This document shows, piece after piece, positions 6,587 through 15,237 of a stretch of 44,523 nucleotides of DNA. The position numbers were made by a program, and so were the translations under genes. Position 1 is the stretch's first letter; each line of letters opens with the position of its first letter. The notes beneath the pieces are model-generated. The model worked only from the letters and a program-made list of their open reading frames with translations, was not told the origin of the DNA and searched no databases. The stretch comes from CAVPDE01 sp964580575 (lineage in GTDB: Bacteria > Desulfobacterota > DSM-4660 > Desulfatiglandales > HGW-15), in contig CAZOLJ010000037.1 of the NCBI GenBank assembly GCA_964580575.1, positions 1-44,523 of the forward strand, written 5' to 3'.

Positions 6587-7828
6587 TCAGCTGAGGGGGT
6601 AGCGCCAGGAAACGGCGCGACATCCTTTAAGGAAAGTGGGGGAGTCAATGTTTGCTATGATCAAACAGGAAGGGGCCGCCGAATCCCCTGCAAGGGCTCT
6701 CCACTGGGTCAGCCCTTGGGCATGCCCTGGGAGAAGGGTGGCGCTCGCTTTGGTTTCGATAGGATAAAGACGCCGGTTGCGGTCAATGACAAGGTCGACT
6801 TCCAGCCCGCTTTTGGATCTCCAGTAAAAAAGCTCAGGTTTTTCGCCCCGGTGCAGGAAAGCCTTTACCCACTCGGATACAATAAGGGTTTCGAACAACG
6901 GTCCAATCATGGGACCTTTCATGGTCGGTTCGCTCTCATGAAGGCCCATAAGATAGGTCGCAATCGCCGTATCGAGAAAATAAAGCTTCGGGCTCTTGAT
7001 GATGCGCTTGCCGAAATTTCGAAAATGGGGCGGCAGAAGGAAAATCTGGTAGCTGGCCTCCAAAATGCTGATCCACTTCTTTACCGTAGGAACACTGATC
7101 CCCACATCCCGCGCAATCTCCGACATGTTGAGGATGCGGCCGGTTCTACCCGCGCAGATCCTGAGAAACCGCTCGAAGGTGTTCAGATCGCCCACATTCA
7201 CGATCTGGCGCACGTCCCGTTCAAGATAGGTCTGTATGTAGCTCGAGCACCAAAGCTGGCGGTCGACTTCGGGGTTGCTCCTGATTTCCGGATAGAACCC
7301 TCTCAAGAGGTAATCATCCAGGGGGAGATCAGCGTATCTCATTCTATTTTCAGGTGTCTTGGGCATTTCTGTGAAGAGGTGATCGAGGAGCCGGTCGATG
7401 GTTTCAAACCGATTTCCGAGATCAAGGCTTTCCCCCAAAGAAAAGGGCAGAAGAGACAGTACGGCCACTCGGCCCGAAAGAGACTGAGTTACTCCCTCCA
7501 TAAGAGCAAAATTCTGAGAGCCGGACAGAAGCCATTGCCCCGGTTTGCGGTTCAGGTCGATTTCCGTCTTAACATAATGCAGAAATTCAGGAACATACTG
7601 GATCTCATCGAGAATCACCGGCGGAGGGTTTTCCTTCAAAAAGCCCACCGGGTCATCCAGGATCCGGGCGCGGACATCCGGATTTTCCAGGGAAACGAAA
7701 CGGTGGGTCTCAGAAAACCTTTCCATAAGGAGGGTTGTTTTTCCGGACTGCCTTGGACCGGTGATCAGGACGGCCGGAAAGGTTTTCATGGCTCTCTTGA
7801 TGGTATGCTCCAGAAGGCGCGCTTTCAT
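6587..7828 (-). CDS. ATP-binding protein with C-terminal DUF4143 domain
   Basis: A 413-aa AAA-type ATPase. Near the N-terminus are the Walker A motif TGPRQSGKTTLL and Walker B VILDEIQYVP, with the sensor LLSGSQNFALM following. The middle holds the winged-helix segment (IARDVGISVPTVKKWISIL). The end is the nuclease-like DUF4143 domain (PLFETLIVSEWVKAF, YWRSKSGLEVDLVID, ETKAS). These proteins are widespread orphan ATPases of unsettled role. I start at ATG 7828 (MKARLLEHTIKR) because upstream codons look non-coding, although no strong ribosome site is seen. It is transcribed toward the Feo operon and ends 24 bases from it. Confidence 0.85.
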   Translation of the reverse strand: MKARLLEHTIKRAMKTFPAVLITGPRQSGKTTLLMERFSETHRFVSLENPDVRARILDDPVGFLKENPPPVILDEIQYVPEFLHYVKTEIDLNRKPGQWLLSGSQNFALMEGVTQSLSGRVAVLSLLPFSLGESLDLGNRFETIDRLLDHLFTEMPKTPENRMRYADLPLDDYLLRGFYPEIRSNPEVDRQLWCSSYIQTYLERDVRQIVNVGDLNTFERFLRICAGRTGRILNMSEIARDVGISVPTVKKWISILEASYQIFLLPPHFRNFGKRIIKSPKLYFLDTAIATYLMGLHESEPTMKGPMIGPLFETLIVSEWVKAFLHRGEKPELFYWRSKSGLEVDLVIDRNRRLYPIETKASATLLPGHAQGLTQWRALAGDSAAPSCLIIANIDSPTFLKGCRAVSWRYPLS

Positions 7829-8464
7829 GCCGGCAAGTATAGCGCGTCCAATTTTAAAAGTCAACTTTAAATATGGAAGAAACGCGGAGCCTTGCCGGTT
7901 TGGGCATCGGACAGGAGGGAATAAGCATTGGGACTTCGGCATGTCTCTGGTCTTTTGGAGGAGAAGACGCAGTAGGTCATTGACCTTTAAGCATTGACGA
8001 CAATCTGTTTTATGGGATGTCTTACGGTCTCCGCCGCAGCGGGCGGGATCAATTGAAGGCGTAACGCGATGACATACGAATCGGGTTGTGCCTTTTCTTT
8101 CCTGACGGCTTCACCCTTTTAGAAACAACTCCCTGAAGGAGGACAGGGACAAACGAAAAGGGATGCATAAGGTTTCACAGTCGAAGGGAAAGGACACCCC
8201 CTTTATCCCTGTACGGAAAGTGGAAGCCCACCCCGCGCATGAGTGCCTTTTCCTGGGAACGAAAGAGAGAGCGACGGATAAATCCCAAGGACGAAATGAA
8301 CCCTATGGGGAAAGGCGCTATCGAGAGGTCCCTTCGCGGAAAAGACACTGCGCGATGATGGCCATTATCATTTCTTCAGTGCATTGAACTGAATAGTGGA
8401 AATGTCTTTTTGCAATTGGGCCTGCAATAATTCTTGACAACTGGACCAGGACCAATAAACTGCT
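7829..8464. other. Intergenic region before the zinc operon
   Basis: About 630 bases without a convincing gene. A 74-codon frame at 8163-8387 has no recognisable features. Near the right end is a palindrome gatgATGGCCATtatc (8355-8370, one mismatched pair) that resembles a Fur-family operator, and TTGACA at 8434-8439 without a clear -10 partner. The region is the likely promoter area for znuA. Confidence 0.45.
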
Positions 8465-8484
8465 AATGCAAATTCATTTGCATT
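8465..8484 (+). promoter_or_regulatory. Candidate Zur operator upstream of znuA
   Basis: AATGCAAATTCATTTGCATT is a perfect 9-bp inverted repeat with a 2-base centre, ending 24 bases before the znuA start. Its core, ATGCAA-N6-TTGCAT, recurs with one change between zur and the divergent gene at 12119-12136. Fur-family repressors bind palindromes of this kind, and a zur gene is in the cluster. Confidence 0.75.
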
Positions 8485-8508
8485 TATGGATTGAAAGGAG
8501 GATCGCTT

Positions 8509-9930
8509 ATGAGCAAGCGAAACATGTGCAAATGCCTGGCCCTTATCGGCCTTGGTTTGTTCTCTTTTGCCGCACCCTCTGTCGCTGGAGCCGCTGAAGA
8601 GAAGCGGGTGGTGCTCTCCACCACCTTCCCGATTTACCAGATCACGCGAAACGTTGCCCAGGGGAGAGAGGGCCTTGATGTGCAACTGATGCTGCCCAGC
8701 CATCTCGGCTGTCCCCATGATTACGCGCTCACACCCCAGGATATGCAGAAACTGGCGAAGGCCGACAGCCTGGTTGTCAACGGCCTCGGCATGGAGGAGT
8801 TTCTCGGAGCGCCCATAAAGAAGGCCAACCCCAAAATCAGAATCATCGACAGTTCAAGCGGCATCAAGGAGATCCTCGAATACTCCGGGGGACACGATCA
8901 TGGGCATGACCATGGTCATGCCCATTCAAAAAAGGAACACCATGCGGAGAAGCCTTTTGAATGGGCCGGCGCCTTCCAGCTCGCCCCCGGACTCTACCGT
9001 TGGTCCTTCGCTAAGGGGAAAGGGGAATACGCCGAGCCCACCATGAAAATGGCCTATTTTGAATCCGGCCAAAAGGACCCCATCGAAAAAGTCGAAAAAA
9101 AAGCCTCTGGAGTATTCGGGAAAACCGGGCGAGTTTTGAAAAAAGGCGGACTCCTGCGCCCGGGGGAATTGCATGTTCTACATTTCGACGGGGAACGCAG
9201 TTCCACGGAGTTTGAAATCAAAATCGAGAAGGCGGGGACGTATGTCTTCTTCACGGAACACATGCCTCATGAGTTCGAAGCCGGGGAGCATTTTTTCAAG
9301 ACGGCGGACGGCAAAGACGTTGAGCCGGTGTCCCAGGAACCGGAACTCGGTCATGCCCATCACCACGGGGAGGCGCACCAGGGGCACGGTCATGCCCATC
9401 ACCACCACACCGGCGTGAACCCGCATCTCTTTGCCAGTCCCCGCATGACTGCCCAGCTTTCCATGAACATCGCGGCCGAATTGTCCAAGGCCGATCCGAA
9501 CGGCGCAGCCATCTATTTTAGAAATGCTCAGGCCTATGCCGAAACCATGAACAAGCTGGCCGATGAAATGGGAGCTCTCGGCAGGCGTCTCAAGAACAAC
9601 CGCATCGTCCAGCCGCACGGCATCTTTGACTATCTTGCCCGCGACATGGGCCTTGAGATCGTCGCCGTCATGCAGGCCCATGGCCAAGAACCTTCCGCTT
9701 CCGAGATGATGCAACTGGTCAAGACCATCAGGGAAAAGGGGGTAGGGGCGATTTTCACAGAACCGCAGTACCCCGATAAGGTCGGCAAATCCCTGGGAAA
9801 AGAAACCGGTGTCCCCGTGGCTATGCTGGACCCGGTTGCCACCGGCCCGGAGAATGCGCCTCTCGATTACTACGAAACGGTCATGCGCCAAAACATGAAA
9901 ACCCTTGAAGCGACTCTGGGGGTCAAGTAG
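8509..9930 (+). CDS. znuA: ZnuA-type zinc-binding protein with an inserted beta domain
   Basis: A 473-aa exported binding protein for a zinc ABC transporter, about 150 residues longer than usual. Residues 1-29 are the signal peptide. The first lobe follows (VVLSTTFPIYQITRNVA) with LGCPHDYALTPQD in the place of the usual PHxYxP ligand loop. Two His-rich stretches (about 128-146 and 281-300) flank an extra domain at about 150-275, marked by FEWAGAFQLAPGLYRW and FFTEHMPHEFEAGEHFF. The second lobe has VNPHLFASP and ends VAMLDPV. Similar extra modules occur, as I recall, in some other zinc-transport proteins. AAAGGAGG supports ATG 8509. znuC begins two bases after the stop. Confidence 0.88.
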   Translation: MSKRNMCKCLALIGLGLFSFAAPSVAGAAEEKRVVLSTTFPIYQITRNVAQGREGLDVQLMLPSHLGCPHDYALTPQDMQKLAKADSLVVNGLGMEEFLGAPIKKANPKIRIIDSSSGIKEILEYSGGHDHGHDHGHAHSKKEHHAEKPFEWAGAFQLAPGLYRWSFAKGKGEYAEPTMKMAYFESGQKDPIEKVEKKASGVFGKTGRVLKKGGLLRPGELHVLHFDGERSSTEFEIKIEKAGTYVFFTEHMPHEFEAGEHFFKTADGKDVEPVSQEPELGHAHHHGEAHQGHGHAHHHHTGVNPHLFASPRMTAQLSMNIAAELSKADPNGAAIYFRNAQAYAETMNKLADEMGALGRRLKNNRIVQPHGIFDYLARDMGLEIVAVMQAHGQEPSASEMMQLVKTIREKGVGAIFTEPQYPDKVGKSLGKETGVPVAMLDPVATGPENAPLDYYETVMRQNMKTLEATLGVK

Positions 9931-9932
9931 GG

Positions 9933-10742
9933 ATGCCGCTGCAATGCCTTCAGAACGGAATTGCCGTCACGTTCGAAAATGTGACGGTAGCCCTTGGAGG
10001 CCATTCCATCCTTGAAGGCGTATCGGCGACCGTCCCCAGGGGAGGCTGCACCGCTATTATCGGCCCCAACGGTGCGGGAAAGACGACAATGCTCCTCGCC
10101 CTTTTGGGTGAAGTGCCTTATACGGGCGGGATCCGGATATCCCGCCCGGAGAGGGGGTCGCATCTGCGCATCGGGTATGTCCCCCAAAGGCTCCAGTTCG
10201 ACCGGGGCATGCCCCTCACCGTTCTGGAGTTCATGGTCATGGGATGGCAGCGAAGCCCGCTTTGGTTCGGTGTGCGGCGAGGGTATCGTGAGCGCGCTAC
10301 GGATCTTCTGAAATCAGTGAAGATAGACGGCCTGGAAAAGCGGAAAATTGGCGCCCTCTCGGGCGGCGAGATGCAACGAGTTTTGCTGGCTTTAGCGCTT
10401 GGACAGGAACCGGAGCTGCTGGTTCTCGATGAGCCGGCTTCGGGGGTGGATTTCCAAGGGGAGCATGTTTTTTGCGAACTCCTGGAAAATCTGCGCTGTC
10501 AGAGGGGATTCACTCAACTGATGGTCAGTCACGACCTTCCCACAGTGACTCACCACGCAACCCACGTCATTTGCCTCAACAGAAGGGTGGCGGCCGAAGG
10601 GCCACCGGGGGAAGTGCTCACCTCCGCAACGCTGACCGCAATCTTCGGCCCCCATATGGGCTTGGTGGACACCCGAGCCTTACCGATCGGCAAATGCAGT
10701 TGTTCATCGCCGTGCTGCAGCGGGGGCTCGCGCCATGCCTGA
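9933..10742 (+). CDS. znuC: ZnuC-type ABC transporter ATPase
   Basis: A 269-aa ATPase with Walker A GPNGAGKTT, Q-loop region GYVPQRLQFD, signature LSGGEMQR, Walker B LLVLDEPASGVD and H-loop SHDL. It powers metal import with the ZnuB permease that follows. The last residues are Cys-rich (GKCSCSSPCC), which is unusual for the ATPase and might sense or hold metal. The start is two bases after the znuA stop without a strong ribosome site, which suggests translational coupling. Its end overlaps znuB by 8 bases. Confidence 0.9.
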   Translation: MPLQCLQNGIAVTFENVTVALGGHSILEGVSATVPRGGCTAIIGPNGAGKTTMLLALLGEVPYTGGIRISRPERGSHLRIGYVPQRLQFDRGMPLTVLEFMVMGWQRSPLWFGVRRGYRERATDLLKSVKIDGLEKRKIGALSGGEMQRVLLALALGQEPELLVLDEPASGVDFQGEHVFCELLENLRCQRGFTQLMVSHDLPTVTHHATHVICLNRRVAAEGPPGEVLTSATLTAIFGPHMGLVDTRALPIGKCSCSSPCCSGGSRHA

Positions 10743-11601
10743 ACTGAACGGGTTGTACGACCTCATCGCAAATCTGTTGCCCTTGGAATCCATGCAGATG
10801 CGCTTTATGCAGCAGGCGCTTGTGGGCCTTGTGCTGCTTGCGCCCATGGTGGCTTTGATGGGTGTGCAGGTGGTGAATTTCCGCATGGCCTTTTTCGCCG
10901 ACGCCATCAGCCATTCTGCCTTCACTGGTGTGGCACTTGGGCTCATTCTCGCCGTCAGCCCCCACTGGACCATGCCTGTTTTCGGTCTGCTGGTGGGGCT
11001 GGCGATTGTCGCCAGTCAGCGCCGAAGCGTCCTGTCAACCGACACCGTCATCGGCGTATTTTTTTCCGGTGTCGTCGCATTCGGCCTGGCGGTTGTCAGC
11101 CGGGATAAGAATGTGGCCCGCGATATTCAACGGTTTCTTTACGGCGACATCCTCACGATCGGAGACGGTGACATTTGGGCCATGACCGCGCTTCTAGCGG
11201 CCCTGACCCTTTTCCAAACCTATGGGTACAACCGCATGCTCTACATCGGGCTCAACCCTTTACTCGCCAAGGTGCATCGTGTGAGGGTGGCTGCCTACCA
11301 GTACATCTATGCGGGACTCTTGTCGCTGGTAGTCGTTTTTTCTGTCTGGGCCGTCGGCGTGCTGCTGGTGACTGCGATGCTGATCGTGCCGGCTGCTACG
11401 GCGCGGAATTTCGCGCGCTCAGCGGGTGGGATGGTTTGGTGGGCGCTTCTGGTCAGCGTGACTTCAGCGATTGCAGGACTACTCATCTCCGCCCAGGACT
11501 GGGCGCGCACGGCAACGGGCGCGACAGTGATCCTGGTCACCTTCGGCTGGTTTCTTATCAGCGCAGGTCTCGCCTTTATGCGCAAAGAGAGGCGGATCTA
11601 G
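10735..11601 (+). CDS. znuB: ZnuB-type ABC transporter permease
   Basis: A 288-aa membrane protein of the ABC-3 family with eight or nine hydrophobic helices. Typical segments are VALMGVQVVNFRMAFFADAI, SHSAFTGVALGLIL and VWAVGVLLVTAMLIVPAATA. It forms the membrane channel for zinc with ZnuC and receives metal from ZnuA. The start overlaps the znuC end by 8 bases. The gene closes the znuACB operon and points at the convergent zur gene 100 bases away. Confidence 0.92.
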   Translation: MPELNGLYDLIANLLPLESMQMRFMQQALVGLVLLAPMVALMGVQVVNFRMAFFADAISHSAFTGVALGLILAVSPHWTMPVFGLLVGLAIVASQRRSVLSTDTVIGVFFSGVVAFGLAVVSRDKNVARDIQRFLYGDILTIGDGDIWAMTALLAALTLFQTYGYNRMLYIGLNPLLAKVHRVRVAAYQYIYAGLLSLVVVFSVWAVGVLLVTAMLIVPAATARNFARSAGGMVWWALLVSVTSAIAGLLISAQDWARTATGATVILVTFGWFLISAGLAFMRKERRI

Positions 11602-11700
11602 GAATCCCAAGAACATTTCGTCCGTCCGGTGAGGGGCAATCAAAAAAGGCTGACGTGCCTATTGACCTTTCAAGGGACCGGCTCTTGTGTTTGACAGGAC

Positions 11701-12075
11701 TCAGGTGTGCGCACAAGAAGAGCAGACCCCAAAGAAGAAGACCTCGTGCCGCTCGACAACAAAACCCGGAAGAGCGGATTCCTTCTTTCTCAGGGCGCAA
11801 CCCGGAATCTCGAAAAGACGATTGCAAGCATGGCAATGAAAGTGGTGGTGATGCCCTTGCTCGGCCCGTTCATAGAAAACGCCCAACTCAGGGTGGTGAA
11901 TGGTTTTCAGCCACCCGGTTTCAACCAGGGATTTGAGGTTTCGATAAACCGTTGCCTGGTTGAGCGACTGCACCTTTTTCCTGCCTATCTGAAGGACTTC
12001 GTCGACCCTCAGGGGTCGAGATCTTGACAGAAAAGCCTCCTTAATCGCATCCTTTTGAATCGTCTTTCTTCCCAT
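11701..12075 (-). CDS. zur: Fur-family regulator, probable Zur
   Basis: A 124-aa Fur-family repressor. The N-terminal winged helix carries NQATVYRNLKSLVETGWL. The metal site is HHHHFHCHACNRLFEIPGC, and two CxxC pairs (CHAC, CSSC) form the structural zinc site typical of Zur/PerR/Fur. Location between znuACB and other zinc-type genes, with a palindrome upstream, argues for zinc sensing rather than iron. It most likely represses znuACB, itself and the divergent operon when zinc is sufficient. Length is a little shorter than average for Fur but complete. Confidence 0.85.
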   Translation of the reverse strand: MGRKTIQKDAIKEAFLSRSRPLRVDEVLQIGRKKVQSLNQATVYRNLKSLVETGWLKTIHHPELGVFYERAEQGHHHHFHCHACNRLFEIPGCALRKKESALPGFVVERHEVFFFGVCSSCAHT

Positions 12076-12118
12076 AGCAACTCCGATGAACAGGGACCAT
12101 ACACCACTGCCGTCTTTA

Positions 12119-12136
12119 TTGCAATTTTTCTTGCAT
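12119..12136. promoter_or_regulatory. Candidate Zur operator between zur and the divergent gene
   Basis: TTGCAA-TTTTTC-TTGCAT matches the znuA palindrome core (ATGCAA-N6-TTGCAT) at 11 of 12 positions with the same 6-base spacing. It lies immediately upstream of the -35 box of the rightward promoter and 44 bases from the zur start, so it could control both directions. Confidence 0.7.
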
Positions 12137-12142
12137 TATCGG

Positions 12143-12170
12143 TTGACACCCATCTATGGGCCGCTATACT
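12143..12170 (+). promoter_or_regulatory. Promoter for the rightward zinc-linked genes
   Basis: TTGACA at 12143-12148 and TATACT at 12165-12170 with a 16-base spacer form a good sigma-70 promoter. It places transcription start near 12177, which rules out the in-frame ATG at 12156 as the start of the next gene. Confidence 0.7.
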
Positions 12171-12233
12171 ACAAACTCGTTTGGACAGCTGCAGCCAGAT
12201 GAAGAAGATTTGTTCCATGAAAACGTTTTGAGG

Positions 12234-12668
12234 ATGAGACGGTTCTATACGATAGGGAGCCATGCTTTTTGCATGATGGCAGCATTCCTTTTGACGCTGT
12301 CACCCCTCTCTCATGGTTTGCACCTCGCCTCATGTGATCACTCCCACGGGTCCTGCAATACTCACCACGCAGGACATGGCCTTAGCGCACCTTTCTACTT
12401 TCAGGACAATGATCGCCACACCGAGGGTGGGAAAAACCATCGTGTGGCGATAAGGTGTTCGCAGGCCGACGGCGGCCGCCCTCACGAGCCTTCCACTTGT
12501 CCGATCTGCCAGACTTTCGCTCAACTGGTGAAGGGGCAAGGGCTTTCTCCTGTTCAGGCAGCGATCCTGCCGCAAAGCCTGCAAATGGAAAAGCCCGCGT
12601 ACGGTCATGCCCTTTCGGGTCGTATCTCCTTTCTAAGGGGATTCCCCAGGGCTCCTCCTGCCTGTTGA
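12234..12668 (+). CDS. Exported His/Cys-containing protein, DUF2946-like
   Basis: A 144-aa protein starting MRRFYTIGSHAFCMMAAFLL, an apparent signal peptide. The mature part has scattered His (CDHSHGSCNTHHAGHG) and the motif STCPICQTFAQL, which resembles the conserved CPxC segment of DUF2946 proteins found near metal transport genes. It sits directly behind the Zur-type operator and promoter, so zinc-dependent expression is likely. The start must be downstream of the -10 box at 12170; ATG 12234 is the first suitable one, with a TTG at 12210 as an alternative. Function unknown; metal binding is inference from composition. Confidence 0.6.
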   Translation: MRRFYTIGSHAFCMMAAFLLTLSPLSHGLHLASCDHSHGSCNTHHAGHGLSAPFYFQDNDRHTEGGKNHRVAIRCSQADGGRPHEPSTCPICQTFAQLVKGQGLSPVQAAILPQSLQMEKPAYGHALSGRISFLRGFPRAPPAC

Positions 12669-12803
12669 TTTTCCTCCCGGTTGTATGTCCCCAAGTGCCT
12701 GACGGCATTCTGCTCTCTGGTGAAGAAATGTCTTTGGGCACAGACCTCAGCCTCTAGTAGGAGAGGTCCAGAGGGACCGCGATTCTCACACCAAATCAAG
12801 TAG

Positions 12804-12896
12804 GATGGATTCGTAAAGAGTCGTCACCCCGGTGAAAACCGGGGTCCAGGGAGTTCGCACGGAAAAAGACCATTTTCGACTTTTTACGAGTCCATC
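12804..12896. mobile_element. MITE-like element, 93 bp
   Basis: The ends GATGGATTCGTAAAGAGTCG (12804-12823) and CGACTTTTTACGAGTCCATC (12877-12896) are inverted repeats matching at 18 of 20 positions. The centre holds caccccggtgaaaaccgggg. It has no coding capacity. Two longer elements with related ends (GATG...TCGTAAgAa) lie at 25123-25301 and 25700-25860. It separates the DUF2946-like gene from the second znuA. Confidence 0.75.
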
Positions 12897-12916
12897 AAGT
12901 AGAAAGGAGATGGATG

Positions 12917-13810
12917 ATGTTGCGTAATCTGATGAAAGTTTTTTGTCTTTGTTTCCCGATGATCTTTATTTCAATCCCAAGTGTTTCCGCTGCCGATAAA
13001 ACAACGGTGTTCGTCAGCATCGTTCCCCAGAAGTTCTTTTTGGAACAGATCGCCAAGGACCTGGTCGATGTTCAGGTCATGGTGGAGCCGGGTGCCAACC
13101 CGCACATTTACGAGCCCAGACCGTCACAGATGGCGGCCATTTCAAAGGCGAAAACCTATTTCGCCATAGGCGTAACCTTTGAAAAAGCCTGGCTCAAGAA
13201 ACTTGCATCGGCCAATCCGAAGATGCGGATCGTTCACACCGAACATGGAATCCAGAAGATGCCCATGGCCGCCCATCACCACGGGGAGGGAAAAGATCAC
13301 GAAAAGGAGCACCATCATCACGGCACCCTCGATCCCCACATCTGGCTGTCTCCGCCTCTGGTGATGGTGCAGGCGCGCAATATTCTGACGGCACTGCAGG
13401 AGGTGGACCCGGCCCATCACTCGGTTTACGAAGCCAACTACAAGGCGTTTATGACCATGCTGGTGGACCTGGATGGGGAGTTGAGAGGCATTTTGACAGG
13501 CAAACAGGGACTTCAATTCATCGTTTTTCACCCGGCCTGGGGATATTTTGCCCACGCCTACGGTCTCAAGCAGGTGCCCATTGAAATGGAGGGCAAGGAA
13601 CCCAAGCCTGCCCAGTTAAAGGAACTGATCGAGCATGCCCGGAAGCACCAAATCAAGGTCGTCTTTGTGCAGCCTCAGTTTTCTACGAAAAGCGCCGAAC
13701 TGGTGGCCAAAGAGATCGGCGGCCAGGTTGCCTTTGTAGATCCGCTGGCCCTCAACTGGACCGAAAACCTTCGGGAAGTAGCGACGAAGTTCAAGGCCGT
13801 TTTGAAATAA
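12917..13810 (+). CDS. znuA: Second ZnuA-type zinc-binding protein
   Basis: A 297-aa exported cluster A-I binding protein of normal length. Residues 1-25 are the signal peptide (ending SVSAAD). Ligand positions are H63 in NPHIYEPRPSQ, H141 in DPHIWLSPP, the His in FIVFHPAWGYF and the Asp of VAFVDPLALNW. A His-rich loop spans about 120-136. It has the textbook ligand set, unlike the first znuA. No transporter genes follow, so it probably feeds ZnuBC encoded upstream. I start at ATG 12917 because AAAGGAG (12903-12909) is better spaced than for ATG 12914. Confidence 0.92.
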   Translation: MLRNLMKVFCLCFPMIFISIPSVSAADKTTVFVSIVPQKFFLEQIAKDLVDVQVMVEPGANPHIYEPRPSQMAAISKAKTYFAIGVTFEKAWLKKLASANPKMRIVHTEHGIQKMPMAAHHHGEGKDHEKEHHHHGTLDPHIWLSPPLVMVQARNILTALQEVDPAHHSVYEANYKAFMTMLVDLDGELRGILTGKQGLQFIVFHPAWGYFAHAYGLKQVPIEMEGKEPKPAQLKELIEHARKHQIKVVFVQPQFSTKSAELVAKEIGGQVAFVDPLALNWTENLREVATKFKAVLK

Positions 13811-14169
13811 TGTGCATATTATGAAGCCTTCCACTTGCGGAATCACAACGGTTGCGTTGATAGAGAGAATGATCCATCTCATCCTTGCTCGAACCTTTTG
13901 ATTGTCGCTCCTATGAAACTTGGCGCCAGCGCCATGTAAAATCCCCTCTGTGTACTTATCCGACACACACGCTCCCCCCCTGGCGGGAGGGGATTAAGGG
14001 GAGGGGGAAACAGACAGGTCCAAGAACAAAGGCTTATTTTCACCCCCACCCTAGCCGTCGAGGAGGAGGGGAATCGGGATCGGTGGACGGGCTCTCCACG
14101 GGGATTAGAGTTTCTTGCACAGACGCCCCCGTAGCGAAGCGCCGGGGTATGAATGCTCGTTAGGGGAAA
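13811..14169. other. Intergenic region with a dispersed repeat
   Basis: About 360 bases between the second znuA and the YraQ-type permease. It holds the G/C-rich repeat at 13972-14010 and nothing that reads as a gene. No clear terminator or promoter was found. Confidence 0.5.
13972..14010. repeat. Dispersed G/C-rich palindromic repeat, copy 2
   Basis: ctccccccctggcgggaggg followed by gattaaggggaggggg. It is the reverse complement of the form at 36090-36130 with few changes. Confidence 0.75.
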
Positions 14170-15237
14170 ATGATGCATAGATATGAACTCCCAATCGGGT
14201 CCGAGCAAAGCTCTACCCCAACTTCTTCCGGTTCATCATTCTCCCCTAAGCGATCTCTCATTGAGTTCGCCTTTCTTGCTTTTGCCCTGGCACCGCTTTT
14301 CCATTTCGGCAACCGGGCTTTTCTCGGAACCTTTTCGACGGTTTTCGCGGCCATTGTGCTGGAAGCCCTTCCCTTCATGCTCATAGGGGCCGCGGTGAGC
14401 GGCTTGCTGGGGGAGTTTGCGTCCGAGGCGCGGATTCTCAAGGTGCTGTCCAAAGGAGGGGCCGGCGCTCCTTTCATCGCAGCGGCCCTGGGCCTTCTGT
14501 TTCCCGTGTGCGAGTGTGCAATCGTTCCTATCGCCAGAAAGCTGATGCAAAAAGGGGTGCCTCCCGCCGTAGCCCTGGCCTTCATGCTGGGCGGCCCGAT
14601 CGTGAATCCCATCGTGTTCGGGTCAACGGCCGTGGCTTACGGACTGTCCTGGGATTTTGCGTTCCTGCGGCTCTTGTTCGGCTATTGCACCGCCGTGTTC
14701 GTGAGTTTCGTCTTTGCCTTCGCCTTTCGAAAGAAACAGGTGTTGCTCCTTCCGCCGAGTCCCTTCCCGATTTACGAGAATGGGCCGCAACATCGTTCCG
14801 GGACCTTTGCCTCCTGCGTCGGAAGAACAAGGTCGGCTTTGGTTCACGGCGCGGAGGATTTTCTGGACATGTTCCCCTTCCTTGTCATGGGAGCGTTCAT
14901 GGCCGCCATGGTCCAAAGCACCCTGGACCGGAGTTTTTTCGTTTCCCTGGCTGCAAATCCAGGCGTGGCCATTCTGTTGATGATGCTCCTGGCCGTGATC
15001 CTGAGCATCTGCTCGGAAGCGGATGCGTTTGTGGCCGCCTCTTTTCAATTATCCCTGCCGCTTTCCGCGCAGATGGGTTTCATGGTCCTCGGCCCCATGC
15101 TGGACCTGAAGCTGATCTTCATGTACCTCGGAGTTTTCAGAAAAAGGGCGATCCTGCTTGTGGCAGGAACAACCCTTGTCGCCGTCTTTGGGCTCATGCT
15201 CCTCTTCGATGGCTATGTTCGGTGGGTTCCATCATGA
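14170..15237 (+). CDS. YraQ/DUF318 family permease, probable metal efflux
   Basis: A 355-aa membrane protein of the DUF318/ArsP-like permease family with about eight helices in two repeated halves. The hallmark is GLLFPVCECAIVPIARKLMQ near residues 115-134, including the conserved Cys-Glu-Cys, followed by LGGPIVNPIV. The second half has SICSEADAFVAASF and MGFMVLGPMLDLKL. Related pairs act in metal or metalloid export. Its stop overlaps the start of the partner gene (ATGA at 15234-15237). A position beside the zinc operon suggests a metal substrate, which is inference. Confidence 0.85.
   Translation: MMHRYELPIGSEQSSTPTSSGSSFSPKRSLIEFAFLAFALAPLFHFGNRAFLGTFSTVFAAIVLEALPFMLIGAAVSGLLGEFASEARILKVLSKGGAGAPFIAAALGLLFPVCECAIVPIARKLMQKGVPPAVALAFMLGGPIVNPIVFGSTAVAYGLSWDFAFLRLLFGYCTAVFVSFVFAFAFRKKQVLLLPPSPFPIYENGPQHRSGTFASCVGRTRSALVHGAEDFLDMFPFLVMGAFMAAMVQSTLDRSFFVSLAANPGVAILLMMLLAVILSICSEADAFVAASFQLSLPLSAQMGFMVLGPMLDLKLIFMYLGVFRKRAILLVAGTTLVAVFGLMLLFDGYVRWVPS

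Noticed and set aside
6566..7870. 434-codon open frame on the plus strand opposite the DUF4143 ATPase
   Set aside because: Walker A and B motifs and the DUF4143 domain are on the minus strand. The plus frame is a shadow.
8163..8387. 74-codon frame before znuA
   Set aside because: No ribosome site, no homology that I recognise, and biased composition. Kept as intergenic.
12156..12233. ATG at 12156 as start of the DUF2946-like gene
   Set aside because: It lies upstream of the -10 box at 12165-12170, so it would not be on the transcript from that promoter.
14508..15233. Upstream extension of the YcgQ-type gene to 14508
   Set aside because: The extension lies entirely inside the YraQ-type gene in another frame. 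The ATGA overlap at 15234 gives the natural start.
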